The notes beneath the pieces are model-generated. The model did no database searches, was not told the DNA's origin, and saw only the letters and a list, made by a program, of their open reading frames with translations. A stretch of DNA of 24,634 nt from Lachnospiraceae bacterium (GTDB taxonomy: Bacteria > Bacillota > Clostridia > Lachnospirales > Lachnospiraceae). The stretch's first letter is position 1, and each line of letters starts with the position of its first letter. This document shows, in pieces, positions 15,203 to 24,574 of this stretch. The stretch is taken from positions 1 through 24,634 of the forward strand of contig VSNY01000051.1 of the NCBI GenBank assembly GCA_009774535.1, written 5' to 3'. The translations under genes were made by a program, and so were the position numbers.

Positions 15203-15247
15203 CAGACCAGACTGGATCAGACCAGATCAAATCAGATTAAATCAAAT
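15203..15247. repeat. 15-bp tandem repeat between sensor kinase and response regulator
   Basis: Three imperfect 15-bp units, CAGACCAGACTGGAT (15203-15217), CAGACCAGATCAAAT (15218-15232) and CAGATTAAATCAAAT (15233-15247), with the start of a fourth. The stop codon of the sensor kinase lies inside the third unit. Confidence 0.75.
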
Positions 15248-17128
15248 TAAATTCATTCCCTTTTTTATGCAGATACTGCCGCCTAAGATCACGGATGTTT
15301 TTCTGCCAGGCTCGTTTTCAATCTGAAAAACGGCGTCGTCACCATACAGCAGTTTCAGTCTTAAATAGACGTTTTTCAGTCCCATGCCTCCGATTTTCAT
15401 GGATTTTAATTCTTCATCCAAGTCCAGATGTTCATAAAGGGATAAGATTTCTTCTTTCTTTTCATCCGTCATTGTTCCAGCGTTGTCTTTAATGCATAGG
15501 TACCAAAATCCGTCTTTTACCCAGGCAGTGATCGAGAGATTCCAGGGCGGGCATTTGACGAACGCGTATTTAAAGGCGTTCTCCACCAGCGGCTGTGCGA
15601 TCAGCTTCGGGATCAGGATTTCTTTTGCGTCCGGCGGAATGGACAGTGTGTATTCCAGCTCTTCGGTATAGCGCATCTGCATACAGGTCAGATAAGATTG
15701 TGTATGGCGCAGCTCCTTTTCCAGCGTAACCATCATCTCCCCGGAGGAGGAAATGTAGCGGAAATAAATACAAAGCGCCTGGCACATGCGGACGATATCG
15801 TCATTCATCTGTTCTTCTGCCATAACGCTGATATTGGTCAGGCTGTTGTATAAAAAGTGCGGATTGATCAGCGACTGCGTAGCCTGCAGCTTGGCGCGTG
15901 TCTCTTCATTGCGCAGCAGCAGGATTTCCCGGGAGGTTGAGCGCAGCTTGTCATACATTGTGCGTACGGACTCGCAGAGGATGGATAGTTCCTTGATGTT
16001 GCTGTCCGCGGACGTAAGATTGACTTTTTTCTCGTCCAGTACCCGGTCGATCGTGATTTTCTCCGTTGCCCGCGTCAGCTTCTGCAGCGGGATGGTAAAG
16101 CGCTTGGAAATATAAAAGCAGATCAGCAGCGTCAGCATAATGGACAGGACGGTAATGCGGATAAATAATTGCTGGTATGTTTCCAATGGTTTGTAAATGG
16201 AAGCTTCGGTCTGCACAAGTACGATCTCCCAGTCATAGTTGGTAAGTGTCCGGCGTGACACCAGCACAGGTTTCTGAGCCTGGTTTACGGCGAACTGTGT
16301 CATGCCGTCGCCAATGCCGTTTGCTTCAATGATAGATGCGTATGGTTCGGCAGAGAGCGGGTTCAGATAAGGATAGACGACTTCTTTTCTGTCGTTATAG
16401 ACCGTTACTTGAATACCCAAATTGCTGTCCTCCATCTGAGAAGCGAGACTGAATATCTTGCCGCAGTCCTGCACGACTTCCACAATACCATCCGGAGAAC
16501 GGTCTTTATTTAAAAACAGCCGGATCAGCGACAGGAATTTATGGGCGTTTAAGTTCTTCCCGGCAGCCGGAAGGTCGCGGCGCGTATGGGGGATGCTAAA
16601 GTACTTATAGCCGTTTAATGCCATGACGTCCTGGTACCAGGACAGGGAACGAAGGTCCGTGCGGGAAGTAGACAGCCAGTAGCCGGATTCCACATAGTAG
16701 CCGTCCATCGTGTACAGCCGGATTTCTGAAGCGGTCTGGTATGCGCCGATCATGGCGGTTACGACGTTGTGGATCGTTTCTGCGTTTTTACGGGAATCCA
16801 GGATGTGATTCATTGAGCCGGACGGATCGTCCTGCGCAGGGTTTTCCGCTTTCTGGTAAGTATCCGTAAAATCTTGAAAATTGCTTTTGATCAGATTGGA
16901 ATATACGATATTCAGGGAAATGGCGGACAGGTGATCCAGCTGTGTATCCAGGGAGTCGCTGATCGAGGCGCACATATTTTCCAGGCCGCGTTTGGCGTCG
17001 TACAGCACGTTCTTTTTATATTCAAAGTACGTAAATATGAAAAAAATTCCCAGCAATACAAGCACAAAAAATCCATATACTGTAAAAAGATAAAGCGTTT
17101 GCGAATAATGTTTGGTGATTTTAGTCAT
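15242..17128 (-). CDS. Sensor histidine kinase, YesM type
   Basis: A 628-residue membrane kinase. Two membrane segments (about residues 13-35 and 321-340) flank an extracellular Cache-like sensor of about 280 residues. A HAMP region (341-395) follows, then the His_kinase domain with His424 in SLINPHFLYNSL, and a GHKL ATPase domain with PLVENAFKYAF (Asn517), KDNAG and GGMGLKNV. This order is diagnostic for the YesM/LytS family. I start at 17128, where the reverse strand has AGGAGA 9 bp upstream; an in-frame ATG 18 codons earlier would place residues of unlikely composition in front and lacks a ribosome site. It should phosphorylate the adjacent AraC-type regulator, sensing an extracellular sugar, possibly through the binding lipoprotein. 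Confidence 0.94.
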   Translation of the reverse strand: MTKITKHYSQTLYLFTVYGFFVLVLLGIFFIFTYFEYKKNVLYDAKRGLENMCASISDSLDTQLDHLSAISLNIVYSNLIKSNFQDFTDTYQKAENPAQDDPSGSMNHILDSRKNAETIHNVVTAMIGAYQTASEIRLYTMDGYYVESGYWLSTSRTDLRSLSWYQDVMALNGYKYFSIPHTRRDLPAAGKNLNAHKFLSLIRLFLNKDRSPDGIVEVVQDCGKIFSLASQMEDSNLGIQVTVYNDRKEVVYPYLNPLSAEPYASIIEANGIGDGMTQFAVNQAQKPVLVSRRTLTNYDWEIVLVQTEASIYKPLETYQQLFIRITVLSIMLTLLICFYISKRFTIPLQKLTRATEKITIDRVLDEKKVNLTSADSNIKELSILCESVRTMYDKLRSTSREILLLRNEETRAKLQATQSLINPHFLYNSLTNISVMAEEQMNDDIVRMCQALCIYFRYISSSGEMMVTLEKELRHTQSYLTCMQMRYTEELEYTLSIPPDAKEILIPKLIAQPLVENAFKYAFVKCPPWNLSITAWVKDGFWYLCIKDNAGTMTDEKKEEILSLYEHLDLDEELKSMKIGGMGLKNVYLRLKLLYGDDAVFQIENEPGRKTSVILGGSICIKKGMNLI

Positions 17129-17153
17129 ATATTTGGTTCTCCTTTGCCAGTTT

Positions 17154-17182
17154 ATTATACAAGATTGTTCAAAATAATGCAA
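17154..17182 (-). promoter_or_regulatory. Promoter of the two-component genes
   Basis: On the - strand TTGCAT (17182-17177), a 17-bp spacer and a perfect TATAAT (17159-17154) precede the kinase start by about 25 bp. The -35 box is weak (3 of 6). Confidence 0.55.
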
Positions 17183-17203
17183 CTGTCAGTTCGGTTTTGT
17201 CTA

Positions 17204-17232
17204 TTGTGCATAAATTATCCGTATGGTAGGAT
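17204..17232 (+). promoter_or_regulatory. Weak candidate promoter of the sugar operon
   Basis: TTGTGC (17204-17209), 17 bp, TAGGAT (17227-17232), about 95 bp before the binding protein gene. Both boxes are poor matches (3 and 4 of 6), which would suit activation by the neighbouring response regulator. Low certainty. Confidence 0.3.
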
Positions 17233-17326
17233 AAGTGCATGTTAACAAATGCGATTTACCGGTAAAAGAACGCAGACCGTTTGCAGAAATCAGAGAAAAA
17301 TCAGAGAAATAAGAAAGGGTAAAATT

Positions 17327-18673
17327 ATGAAAAAAGCGATCTGGAAAAAAATAATCGGGGTATCTTTGGCAGCAGTGATGACGGCCGGAATGCTGGCCGG
17401 CTGCGGTTCCGGCACAGATGACGGCGGAGACGCCAAAGGCTCTTCAGGAGACTCCTCCGGCAGCGGCAAAAATATTACACTGACCTTCGGAAGCCATCAG
17501 AGCGGACTGCCGACATCGGGCATCGTGCAGTCGCTGGCAAAGGAATTTGAAGCAGAGACAGGCATAAAAGTAGACTTCCAGATTTCACCGGATGCACAGT
17601 GGCGCGACCTGATCAAAGTAAAGATGGACTCCGGGGAAGCGCCGGACATTATCTGTGTGGATACGCCGATCGGGCTTGCATCCAGCATTCATATGGACCA
17701 GTACGCCGTCGAACTGACGGATGCGGACTGGGTCGGCCGCATGGAAGAAAGCGCGCGCGACGCGGTATCCGTAGACGGCAAAGTATACGGGGTTACTTTC
17801 CCGGGCGCGAAAATGTACTTCTATCTGTACAATAAAGATATTTTTGAAGAACTAAACTTATCTGTGCCGACAAATTACGCAGAATTTAAGGACGTCTGCC
17901 AAAAAATACTGGACGCGGGCAAGACTCCGGTCTATGAAGCGACGACAAACGGCTGGCATCAGGTGCTTCCGCTGTTTGAAACAGGCGGATTGTGGCTGGG
18001 CGACGATCCGGATGTCTATGATAAGCTGAACGCAAACGAGACCAAGCTGGAAGACATCCCGCATCTTTTGACGATTCTCGAACAGCTGGACGAATGCGCC
18101 AAAGCCGGTTATTTTGGCGGCGATTATCTGAGCAATACATGGGAAAACGCGAAACAGGCAATGGCGTCTGGCGAGTATGGCATGACGATTGCAGAACTTG
18201 GCTTCCGCGGAGAGATCGAAGCGGATTATCCGGATTTTCAAGCATCTGAAAAGCTGGGGGCGTTTGTGATGCCTTGGGGCGATAACCAGAGCATCGGCGT
18301 AAATCCGGCCAGCAACGCATACTTTATCAACAGCAAGAGCAAATATGTAGAAGAAGCAAAACAGTTCTTTGACTTTTTGACCAAACCGGAAAACCTCCAG
18401 AAACGACTCGACGGACAGCCGGAATTGTCCGCGCTTTGCTGGCCGGAAATCAATTCCAAGTATTCCGAAGAAGATCAGAAGTTTTTGGATTCGTTAAATA
18501 AAGCAAATGTCGTGCAGGTATTTGTAAACTATATCGACAGCCAGTGGATGGACGTCGGAAAAGATCTGGAAGCCATGTATACCGGAGCTATGACACCGCA
18601 GGATGTGGCGGATACGATTATCAAACGCCGCAACGAGCAGGCGCAGCTGCAGAGGGACCCGGCATGGCAGTAG
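17327..18673 (+). CDS. Sugar ABC transporter substrate-binding lipoprotein
   Basis: A 448-residue extracellular binding protein of the MalE/UgpB class (SBP_bac_1). The signal peptide MKKAIWKKIIGVSLAAV ends in the lipobox LAGC with Cys26 as lipid anchor. A Gly/Ser/Asp-rich spacer (about residues 27-47) follows before the folded domain, which starts at ITLTFGSHQ. I start at ATG 17327, with AAAGGG upstream; the open frame extends 26 codons further upstream, but these would put a polar stretch before the signal peptide. It heads an operon with two permeases and a GH31 enzyme and is divergent from the YesMN pair. An ATPase is not encoded here, as usual for such systems, which share MsmK/MsiK-type ATPases from elsewhere. 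Confidence 0.93.
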   Translation: MKKAIWKKIIGVSLAAVMTAGMLAGCGSGTDDGGDAKGSSGDSSGSGKNITLTFGSHQSGLPTSGIVQSLAKEFEAETGIKVDFQISPDAQWRDLIKVKMDSGEAPDIICVDTPIGLASSIHMDQYAVELTDADWVGRMEESARDAVSVDGKVYGVTFPGAKMYFYLYNKDIFEELNLSVPTNYAEFKDVCQKILDAGKTPVYEATTNGWHQVLPLFETGGLWLGDDPDVYDKLNANETKLEDIPHLLTILEQLDECAKAGYFGGDYLSNTWENAKQAMASGEYGMTIAELGFRGEIEADYPDFQASEKLGAFVMPWGDNQSIGVNPASNAYFINSKSKYVEEAKQFFDFLTKPENLQKRLDGQPELSALCWPEINSKYSEEDQKFLDSLNKANVVQVFVNYIDSQWMDVGKDLEAMYTGAMTPQDVADTIIKRRNEQAQLQRDPAWQ

Positions 18674-18721
18674 CCGGAGTACCGCGGCTGCACAGGCTTT
18701 GCTTTTCAAAAGGAGATTGGT

Positions 18722-19600
18722 ATGGATCGGAAAAAATTATATCCCTGGTATTTTGCCAGCGGCGCAGCGGCTTTATATTTTCTGCTCTGCTTCCTGCCAG
18801 GCGTACTTGGAATCGGATATTCCTTTACGGATTGGAACAACTTTACGGACGAGATCAGGTTCGTAGGACTTGCGAATTACAAGCGGATCTTTGAAGGCAA
18901 TTCGGAATATCTGCTTTACATAGGAAATACCATCTTATTTACAGTCGTTACGACAATCGCAAAAACCGTTGTCGGCCTTGCGTTGGCGCTGCTTCTGACA
19001 AGGAAATTTATCAAATGCAAGAATTTTCAGCGAATGATTATCTTTTCCCCGCAGGTAATGTCTTACCTTGTTGTCGGCCTGGTATTTAAAAGCATGCTGC
19101 ATCCGACCACAGGATTTTTAAATCATTTCCTGCGCGGAATCGGTCTGGACGCGCTGGCCCAAAACTGGCTGACAGACCTGGATATCGTATTCCCGACCGT
19201 GATGACGGTAGATACCTGGAAAGGTATGGGGTATATTATGGTCGTTGTGATTGCCGGACTGTTATCCATCGCGCCGGAATATTATGAAGCGGCGCATATG
19301 GACGGCGCGTCATTTTTCCAGGAATTGTGTTATATTACAATTCCGCTGTTAAAACCGGTGCTGGTCAACGCAACCGTGCTGAACGTAACCTACGGCCTGC
19401 GCGTCTTTGATATGGTATATTCTCTGACAAACGGAGGCCCGGGGAATGCGACAGGCGTGATCAACACAGCGGTTTACAAGGAATTTTCAAAAGGCGATCT
19501 TGCGATGGGCACCACACTGTCCAGCGTGCTGTTCTTTATCGTACTGGCGCTGCTGTACTTTATCATTAAGTCCATGGAAAGTTCGGAGGTGGAAAATTAA
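18722..19600 (+). CDS. Sugar ABC transporter permease, first subunit
   Basis: A 292-residue membrane protein of the MalF/UgpA class with about six membrane segments. The first, near residues 12-34, is preceded by the typical MDRKKLYPWYF start. The EAA loop that contacts the ATPase is at about residues 185-212 (YYEAAHMDGASFFQEL, ITIPLLKP). AAGGAG precedes the ATG. It is the second gene of the uptake operon and its stop overlaps the next start by one base (TAATG), so both permeases are likely made in equal amounts. Confidence 0.94.
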   Translation: MDRKKLYPWYFASGAAALYFLLCFLPGVLGIGYSFTDWNNFTDEIRFVGLANYKRIFEGNSEYLLYIGNTILFTVVTTIAKTVVGLALALLLTRKFIKCKNFQRMIIFSPQVMSYLVVGLVFKSMLHPTTGFLNHFLRGIGLDALAQNWLTDLDIVFPTVMTVDTWKGMGYIMVVVIAGLLSIAPEYYEAAHMDGASFFQELCYITIPLLKPVLVNATVLNVTYGLRVFDMVYSLTNGGPGNATGVINTAVYKEFSKGDLAMGTTLSSVLFFIVLALLYFIIKSMESSEVEN

Positions 19601-20427
19601 TGAACGTAGTAGGAAGAAAAATATGGCATGCGGCCGCGAATATTCTGTCGGTCGTGATCAGCCTGATCGTACTTATTCCGCTTGTCGTCTTATTTGTCAA
19701 CTCCTTTAAGACTTCCGCGGAAGCAAACCAGATGACGCTTTCCCTTCCGGAAACATGGATGTTTGAAAATTATGCTACCGTAATTGAACAGGGAAAATTA
19801 GTGACATCGTTCTTCAACGGACTGCTGTATGCAACTGGCAGCGTGGTTGTAATTGTAATCGTTGTATCGCTGGCGGCGTTTGTTATTTCCCGTAATATGA
19901 AAGGCGCAAACCGCTTCCTGTATTATTTTATTATTTCAGGAATCGCTATGCCGATCAACAACGTATCTTTGATGAAAGTGATGCAGGCGTTTCATCTGGT
20001 GAATACACGGTTTGGCATTATTTTGCTGTATGCGGCAATTAATATTCCGTTAAGCCTGTTTCTCGCGTATGGGTTTGTGGAAACCATCCCGCGCGAAATC
20101 GACGAAGCGGCTGTGATCGACGGATGTACGCCGTGGCAGCTTTTTACAAGAATTATCGCGCCATTATTAAAGCCGATTGTTTCGACATTGTTTGTACTGG
20201 ATTTTATGGCGGTCTGGAACGATTTTACAATGCCTTTGTATTATCTGAATAACTCGGCGAAGTGGCCGATGACGCTGGCAGTTTATAATTTCTTTGGGGC
20301 GTTTCAGAATTCGTGGAACCTTGTGGCGGCGGATATTATGCTGACGCTGCTGCCCGTACTGATCGTCTTTATTGTCGGACAAAAATATATTGTAGGCGGC
20401 GTATCAGCCGGGTCTGTAAAAGGATAA
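19600..20427 (+). CDS. Sugar ABC transporter permease, second subunit
   Basis: A 275-residue membrane protein of the MalG/UgpE class with six predicted membrane segments. The EAA loop is at about residues 164-191 (EIDEAAVIDGCTPWQLF, IIAPLLKP). The first membrane segment is followed by the usual NSFKTSAEA region. It pairs with the preceding permease to form the channel. The C-terminus ends in GGVSAGSVKG, a very common end for this family, indicating a full-length gene. It is followed after 34 bp by the GH31 gene. Confidence 0.94.
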   Translation: MNVVGRKIWHAAANILSVVISLIVLIPLVVLFVNSFKTSAEANQMTLSLPETWMFENYATVIEQGKLVTSFFNGLLYATGSVVVIVIVVSLAAFVISRNMKGANRFLYYFIISGIAMPINNVSLMKVMQAFHLVNTRFGIILLYAAINIPLSLFLAYGFVETIPREIDEAAVIDGCTPWQLFTRIIAPLLKPIVSTLFVLDFMAVWNDFTMPLYYLNNSAKWPMTLAVYNFFGAFQNSWNLVAADIMLTLLPVLIVFIVGQKYIVGGVSAGSVKG

Positions 20428-20461
20428 CCGCTGACGCTGGATCTGATCTTTAGGAGGATTT

Positions 20462-22747
20462 ATGAAATTTACATCAGGTTACTGGATGGTACGCAAAGAA
20501 ATCACGCCGCTGTATGCGGTGGAATATGCAGACCATCGTATCATAGAAGAAATAGGAGCAAAGCAGCTGGTGATTTATGCGCCTGCCAGCCATATCGAAA
20601 AGCGCGGGGACCAGTTAAATCTTGGAATGCTTACGATTTATCTGAGCAGTCCGGCCGAAGACGTGATCAAAGTATCCGTGCGGCACTTTGAAGGAGCCGC
20701 TTATCGCGGCCCGTTTATCGATGTGCAGGCCGAAGACGCGGCGTCTGCGCAGGCGCAGGTACAAATCGAAGAAACGCAGACAGAGCTGCGCTTCCGGTCA
20801 GGACATACGACAGCCGTGATTGATAAGAGGCCGGGGATGTGGGGCATCCGTTTTTATGATGACAACCGTCTGCTGACCGAGAGCGGATACCGGAATATGG
20901 CATATATGAAAAACAACGATACTGGGAAAAATTATGTGCTGGAACAATTGGCATTGGACATTGACGAATATGTCTACGGGCTGGGAGAGCGGTTTACGCC
21001 GTTTGTGAAAAACGGACAGACCGTGGATATCTGGAACGAAGACGGCGGGACGGCCAGTGAGATTACATATAAAAACGTGCCGTTTTATATTTCCAATAAG
21101 GGCTATGGCATACTTGTGGACAATGAAGGCGACGTATCGTTTGAGATTGCAAGTGAAAAGGTGGAACGTGTACAGTTTTCCGTGGAAGGGGAACGGCTGG
21201 ATTATTATCTGATCAACGGTACGACGCCGAAAGGAACGGTCAGCAAATATACCGCGCTGACCGGAAAGCCTGCGCTGCCGCCTGCATGGTCATTTGGACT
21301 ATGGCTGACGACTTCTTTTACGACAAATTACGATGAGGCGACGACTTCCGCGTTTATTCAGGGCATGGCTGACCGGGATATTCCGCTGCATGTGTTTCAT
21401 TTTGACTGCTTTTGGATGGAAGGCTACGAATGGTGCAACTTTACCTGGGACCCAAAGACATTTCCGGACCCGAAGGAAATGCTGGCGCGTTATCATGAGA
21501 AGGGGTTAAAGATCTGCGTCTGGATCAATCCTTATATTGGCCAGAAATCTCCGCTGTTTCGGGAAGGGATGGCACATGGCTATCTGCTGAAAAAGACGAA
21601 TGGGGACGTATGGCAGACGGATCTGTGGCAGGCCGGCGCAGCAGTCGTTGATTTTACAAATCCGGCTGCTGCGGCATGGTATCAGGGAAAATTAAAAGCG
21701 CTGCTGGATATGGGCGTAGACTGCTTTAAGACGGACTTCGGCGAGCGGATTCCGGTGCGGGATATCGCTTATTATGACGGATCTGATCCGGTAAAAATGC
21801 ACAATTATTATCCATACCTGTACAACAAGGCAGTATTTGAACTGCTGGAAAAAGAACGCGGCAGGGGAGAAGCGGTGCTGTTCGCTCGCTCAGCGACGGT
21901 CGGCGGGCAGCAGTTTCCGGTTCACTGGGGCGGAGACTGTTCGGCAAGCTATCCGTCGATGGCGGAGACCTTGCGCGGCGGATTATCTCTTGCCTGCGCG
22001 GGCTTCGGATTTTGGAGCCATGATATCAGCGGCTTTGAGAATACGGCGCCTGCCGATGTGTACAAGCGGTGGTGTCAGTTTGGCATTTTAAGTTCACACA
22101 GCCGTCTGCACGGTTCCGATTCTTATCGTGTGCCATGGATGTTTGACGAGGAGGCATGCGAGGTGCTGCGCACATTTGTAAAATTAAAATGCGCCCTGAT
22201 GCCGTATCTGTACCGCCAGGCCGTGTTGTCACATCAGGAAGGCGTGCCGGTGATGCGTCCGATGTTTATGGAATTCCCGTCTGACCGCGCGTGCGAACCG
22301 CTGGATAAGCAATATATGCTGGGGGATTCGCTGCTGGTAGCGCCAGTCTTTCAAGCATCCGGCGAAGTTGAGTACTATGTTCCGGAAGGAAAATGGTACA
22401 ATCTGCTGACAAAGAAGACGGTAGACGGCGGGAAATGGCAGAAGGAAACGCATGATTATTTTTCACTGCCGCTGCTTGTACGGCCGGGGAGTATTCTCGC
22501 GGTTGGCGCGCAGACAGACCGGCCGGACTATGATTTTTATGAAGACGTGTGCCTGCTGATTTATCTGCCGCAGGATCACAGTACGGCGCAGACGGAAGTG
22601 ACCGATCTGCATGGGAAAACGGTGATGCGTGTACGCGCGGCGCGGGAAGGCTGCGAAATACGCGTGCAGGTGGATTGTGAGAAGGGAAGCTATCAGGCAG
22701 AAGCGTTGGGCGTAGAAGGGCTTACGGTTGTAGAAAGCAATGTATAG
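20462..22747 (+). CDS. yicI: Alpha-xylosidase, glycoside hydrolase family 31 (YicI type)
   Basis: A 761-residue cytoplasmic enzyme (no signal peptide) close in length to E. coli YicI (772). The catalytic nucleophile is Asp425 in FKTDFGERIP and the acid/base is Asp492 in HWGGD, 67 residues apart (66 in YicI). Long blocks around them, FARSATVGGQQFPVHWGGD, GFGFWSHDISGFENTAP and SSHSRLHGSDSYRVPW, follow YicI rather than the alpha-glucosidase branch. YicI releases xylose from alpha-xylosides such as isoprimeverose and xyloglucan fragments, so the transporter upstream probably imports these. Substrate is inferred. AGGAGG precedes the ATG; it is the last gene of the operon. Confidence 0.93.
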   Translation: MKFTSGYWMVRKEITPLYAVEYADHRIIEEIGAKQLVIYAPASHIEKRGDQLNLGMLTIYLSSPAEDVIKVSVRHFEGAAYRGPFIDVQAEDAASAQAQVQIEETQTELRFRSGHTTAVIDKRPGMWGIRFYDDNRLLTESGYRNMAYMKNNDTGKNYVLEQLALDIDEYVYGLGERFTPFVKNGQTVDIWNEDGGTASEITYKNVPFYISNKGYGILVDNEGDVSFEIASEKVERVQFSVEGERLDYYLINGTTPKGTVSKYTALTGKPALPPAWSFGLWLTTSFTTNYDEATTSAFIQGMADRDIPLHVFHFDCFWMEGYEWCNFTWDPKTFPDPKEMLARYHEKGLKICVWINPYIGQKSPLFREGMAHGYLLKKTNGDVWQTDLWQAGAAVVDFTNPAAAAWYQGKLKALLDMGVDCFKTDFGERIPVRDIAYYDGSDPVKMHNYYPYLYNKAVFELLEKERGRGEAVLFARSATVGGQQFPVHWGGDCSASYPSMAETLRGGLSLACAGFGFWSHDISGFENTAPADVYKRWCQFGILSSHSRLHGSDSYRVPWMFDEEACEVLRTFVKLKCALMPYLYRQAVLSHQEGVPVMRPMFMEFPSDRACEPLDKQYMLGDSLLVAPVFQASGEVEYYVPEGKWYNLLTKKTVDGGKWQKETHDYFSLPLLVRPGSILAVGAQTDRPDYDFYEDVCLLIYLPQDHSTAQTEVTDLHGKTVMRVRAAREGCEIRVQVDCEKGSYQAEALGVEGLTVVESNV

Positions 22748-22831
22748 ATCGAAGCAGCGATCCGGTGGTATCCATTTGCCTGTTATAACGATATCATAAA
22801 GCTGTATTTATTTGTCTATTATAACTCTGTC

Positions 22832-22943
22832 AAAAAAAGGGAATGTCGGGAAATGGCAGTTTTCTCATCTTATATACCTGTGATTCTTTCGGTTTCACTA
22901 CGATATATGATTTGTTAATTCCATTTCCGACAGTCCCTTTTTT
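22832..22943. terminator. Long bidirectional hairpin between convergent genes
   Basis: An A-rich arm (22832-22855) pairs with a T-rich arm (22921-22943): AAAAAAGGGA and GGGAAATGG on the left match CCATTTCC and TCCCTTTTTT on the right, with one bulged base and one mismatch. The loop is about 65 nt, unusually long for a terminator, and partly self-complementary (CTTATATA with ATATATGA). It lies between the + strand GH31 gene and the - strand gene beyond, so it can terminate both. The 243-bp spacer 22748-22990 holds nothing else I can support. Confidence 0.65.
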
Positions 22944-22990
22944 GCAGTCGTTCCGATCACCCGCTGTGTGGTTATGCTTTTTATAACAAG

Positions 22991-24535
22991 TTACTGCATA
23001 TTTTCGTATATCTGCCCGAAATACTGATCTGTCAGCAGATACTTGTCCGCTTCCTCCATCCCGGCTGTCCTGCGTTCCAGCTGTTCGTTGAAAAGGATTA
23101 TTTCAGGACAATTCCGAAGTTCCAGATCCGTAACCCGCCAGCCGCTTCCGGCCCGTTCTAATTTTACACGAAACAGGGCATCAATGTGGCGCGCATTCGT
23201 TTCGGCATGCGCTTCCCATGAATAAGAATACGCCGCGCGCACCAGCGCTGTCAGGCTGTCCCCGTCCTCTTTCAGCTGCACCAGCTCTGCGGGATGCACG
23301 TCAACCGCGTGAATGCCTCCATATTCTTTTTTGTAAAATTCCCTGGTCGCTTCCATCCATTTCGCAGTGATATAACCATCCATTCCCGCAAAGTCATCCG
23401 GCAGATACACCCTGTCGCTCTCAGAGCGTAAGGTCTGCAGAAAATCTTGCAGATAAGGATCTACAGCCTGCAAAAGAGCTTTGCTGCGCGTCAGCATTGC
23501 TTCATCTTCTGTAATTTTTACAGTCCGTGCGATACGTATGGCTTTTGATTTGGTAAATTCCTTTGCCGATAAAGACAGTACATATGCCTTTGGACTGCCT
23601 TCTTTTACAAAATAAAAATACCAGTACTTGCTTTGCGTCTCCAGGCTGCGAAGATCCTCTCCGGCCAGATCCAGTTCCGCCAGATCAGATGCCGTATACA
23701 GGTCATGTACGCCGCGGACGAACAGCGTTGTCCATCCGGTCCCGGGTGAAACGTTATCCAGTATTCCGATCGGTATTTCTACACTATGATTGGAGTGCGG
23801 AAAGTAATCCGGGTTTAATTTGCCGTTTTCAAATACGAACATATCCTCACGCGCTTCTCCTGCAAATCCTGCGTAAATCCAGTGTATTGGTGCAAAGGAA
23901 TCCTCAATCTTAAGATCGTACGCTTTTGGAGATATCAAAGCGCCGCCGTAATTTCCAACATTACCCAGATAAGAACCAAGCGTATATCCCTGCGGCAGCC
24001 GCAGTGTCAGTAAGTCTCCGATTTCAGTCTTTGTATCAAGAAACGTTTGCAGATCATTCGGATAACGTTCTCCCTGTTCTTCATCCATAGTATAAATCCA
24101 CTGCATCTGTCCGTTAGAAAGTCTGGTAATATCAATATCCATCAGCTGATCGGTTTCCTTATCATAAGATACCCGCAACTGATAAGTCTCCTGCTCAAAA
24201 GAAAACGTAAAAACAAGCGCATAATTTAAAGCATATTCATAATCTTCACGGCGGCTGTTTGTATACCTCCGAAAATCAATTTCTGCAGCCGTATGCTGCG
24301 CAAACGCGGTCCGAACCGTGGAAAATGGCAATGTTTCATGCAAGGATGGATCATCCTGCAGCTGTCCGAATCCGGGGGCGGCAGTCTGTTCCGTTTCTTT
24401 CTGTTCCGATAAAGCAGTATTTGCCGCAGGAACTGCCGCTTCGCTTTTCCTGGAAGTCAGAAATATTCCTCCGACCAGAATACTGACAGTGACCGCCGCT
24501 GCTGCGGCTTTTTTTGTAGTGTGCTGATAATGCAT
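22991..24535 (-). CDS. Membrane-anchored extracellular protein, probable C-terminal part of a BlaR1/M56-like protein
   Basis: A 514-codon - strand frame. One membrane segment (about residues 9-28) is followed by a low-complexity stretch (30-55) and a hydrophilic domain of about 460 residues outside the cell, in which I recognise no family. No ribosome site precedes the ATG at 24535. The 18 in-frame codons before it read LAINLLYEGDIHIRIQNI and then MHYQHTTKK, which resembles the R-I-NIM-Y junction that follows the peptidase domain in M56/BlaR1 proteins. A TGA (24590-24592) and a TAA (24608-24610) close this frame. So it is either the detached rear half of a split M56 gene or a gene using an unusual start. 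The intact reading frame argues against old decay. Confidence 0.6.
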   Translation of the reverse strand: MHYQHTTKKAAAAAVTVSILVGGIFLTSRKSEAAVPAANTALSEQKETEQTAAPGFGQLQDDPSLHETLPFSTVRTAFAQHTAAEIDFRRYTNSRREDYEYALNYALVFTFSFEQETYQLRVSYDKETDQLMDIDITRLSNGQMQWIYTMDEEQGERYPNDLQTFLDTKTEIGDLLTLRLPQGYTLGSYLGNVGNYGGALISPKAYDLKIEDSFAPIHWIYAGFAGEAREDMFVFENGKLNPDYFPHSNHSVEIPIGILDNVSPGTGWTTLFVRGVHDLYTASDLAELDLAGEDLRSLETQSKYWYFYFVKEGSPKAYVLSLSAKEFTKSKAIRIARTVKITEDEAMLTRSKALLQAVDPYLQDFLQTLRSESDRVYLPDDFAGMDGYITAKWMEATREFYKKEYGGIHAVDVHPAELVQLKEDGDSLTALVRAAYSYSWEAHAETNARHIDALFRVKLERAGSGWRVTDLELRNCPEIILFNEQLERRTAGMEEADKYLLTDQYFGQIYENMQ

Positions 24536-24574
24536 AATATTTTGAATCCGTATATGGATATCCCCCTCGTATAA

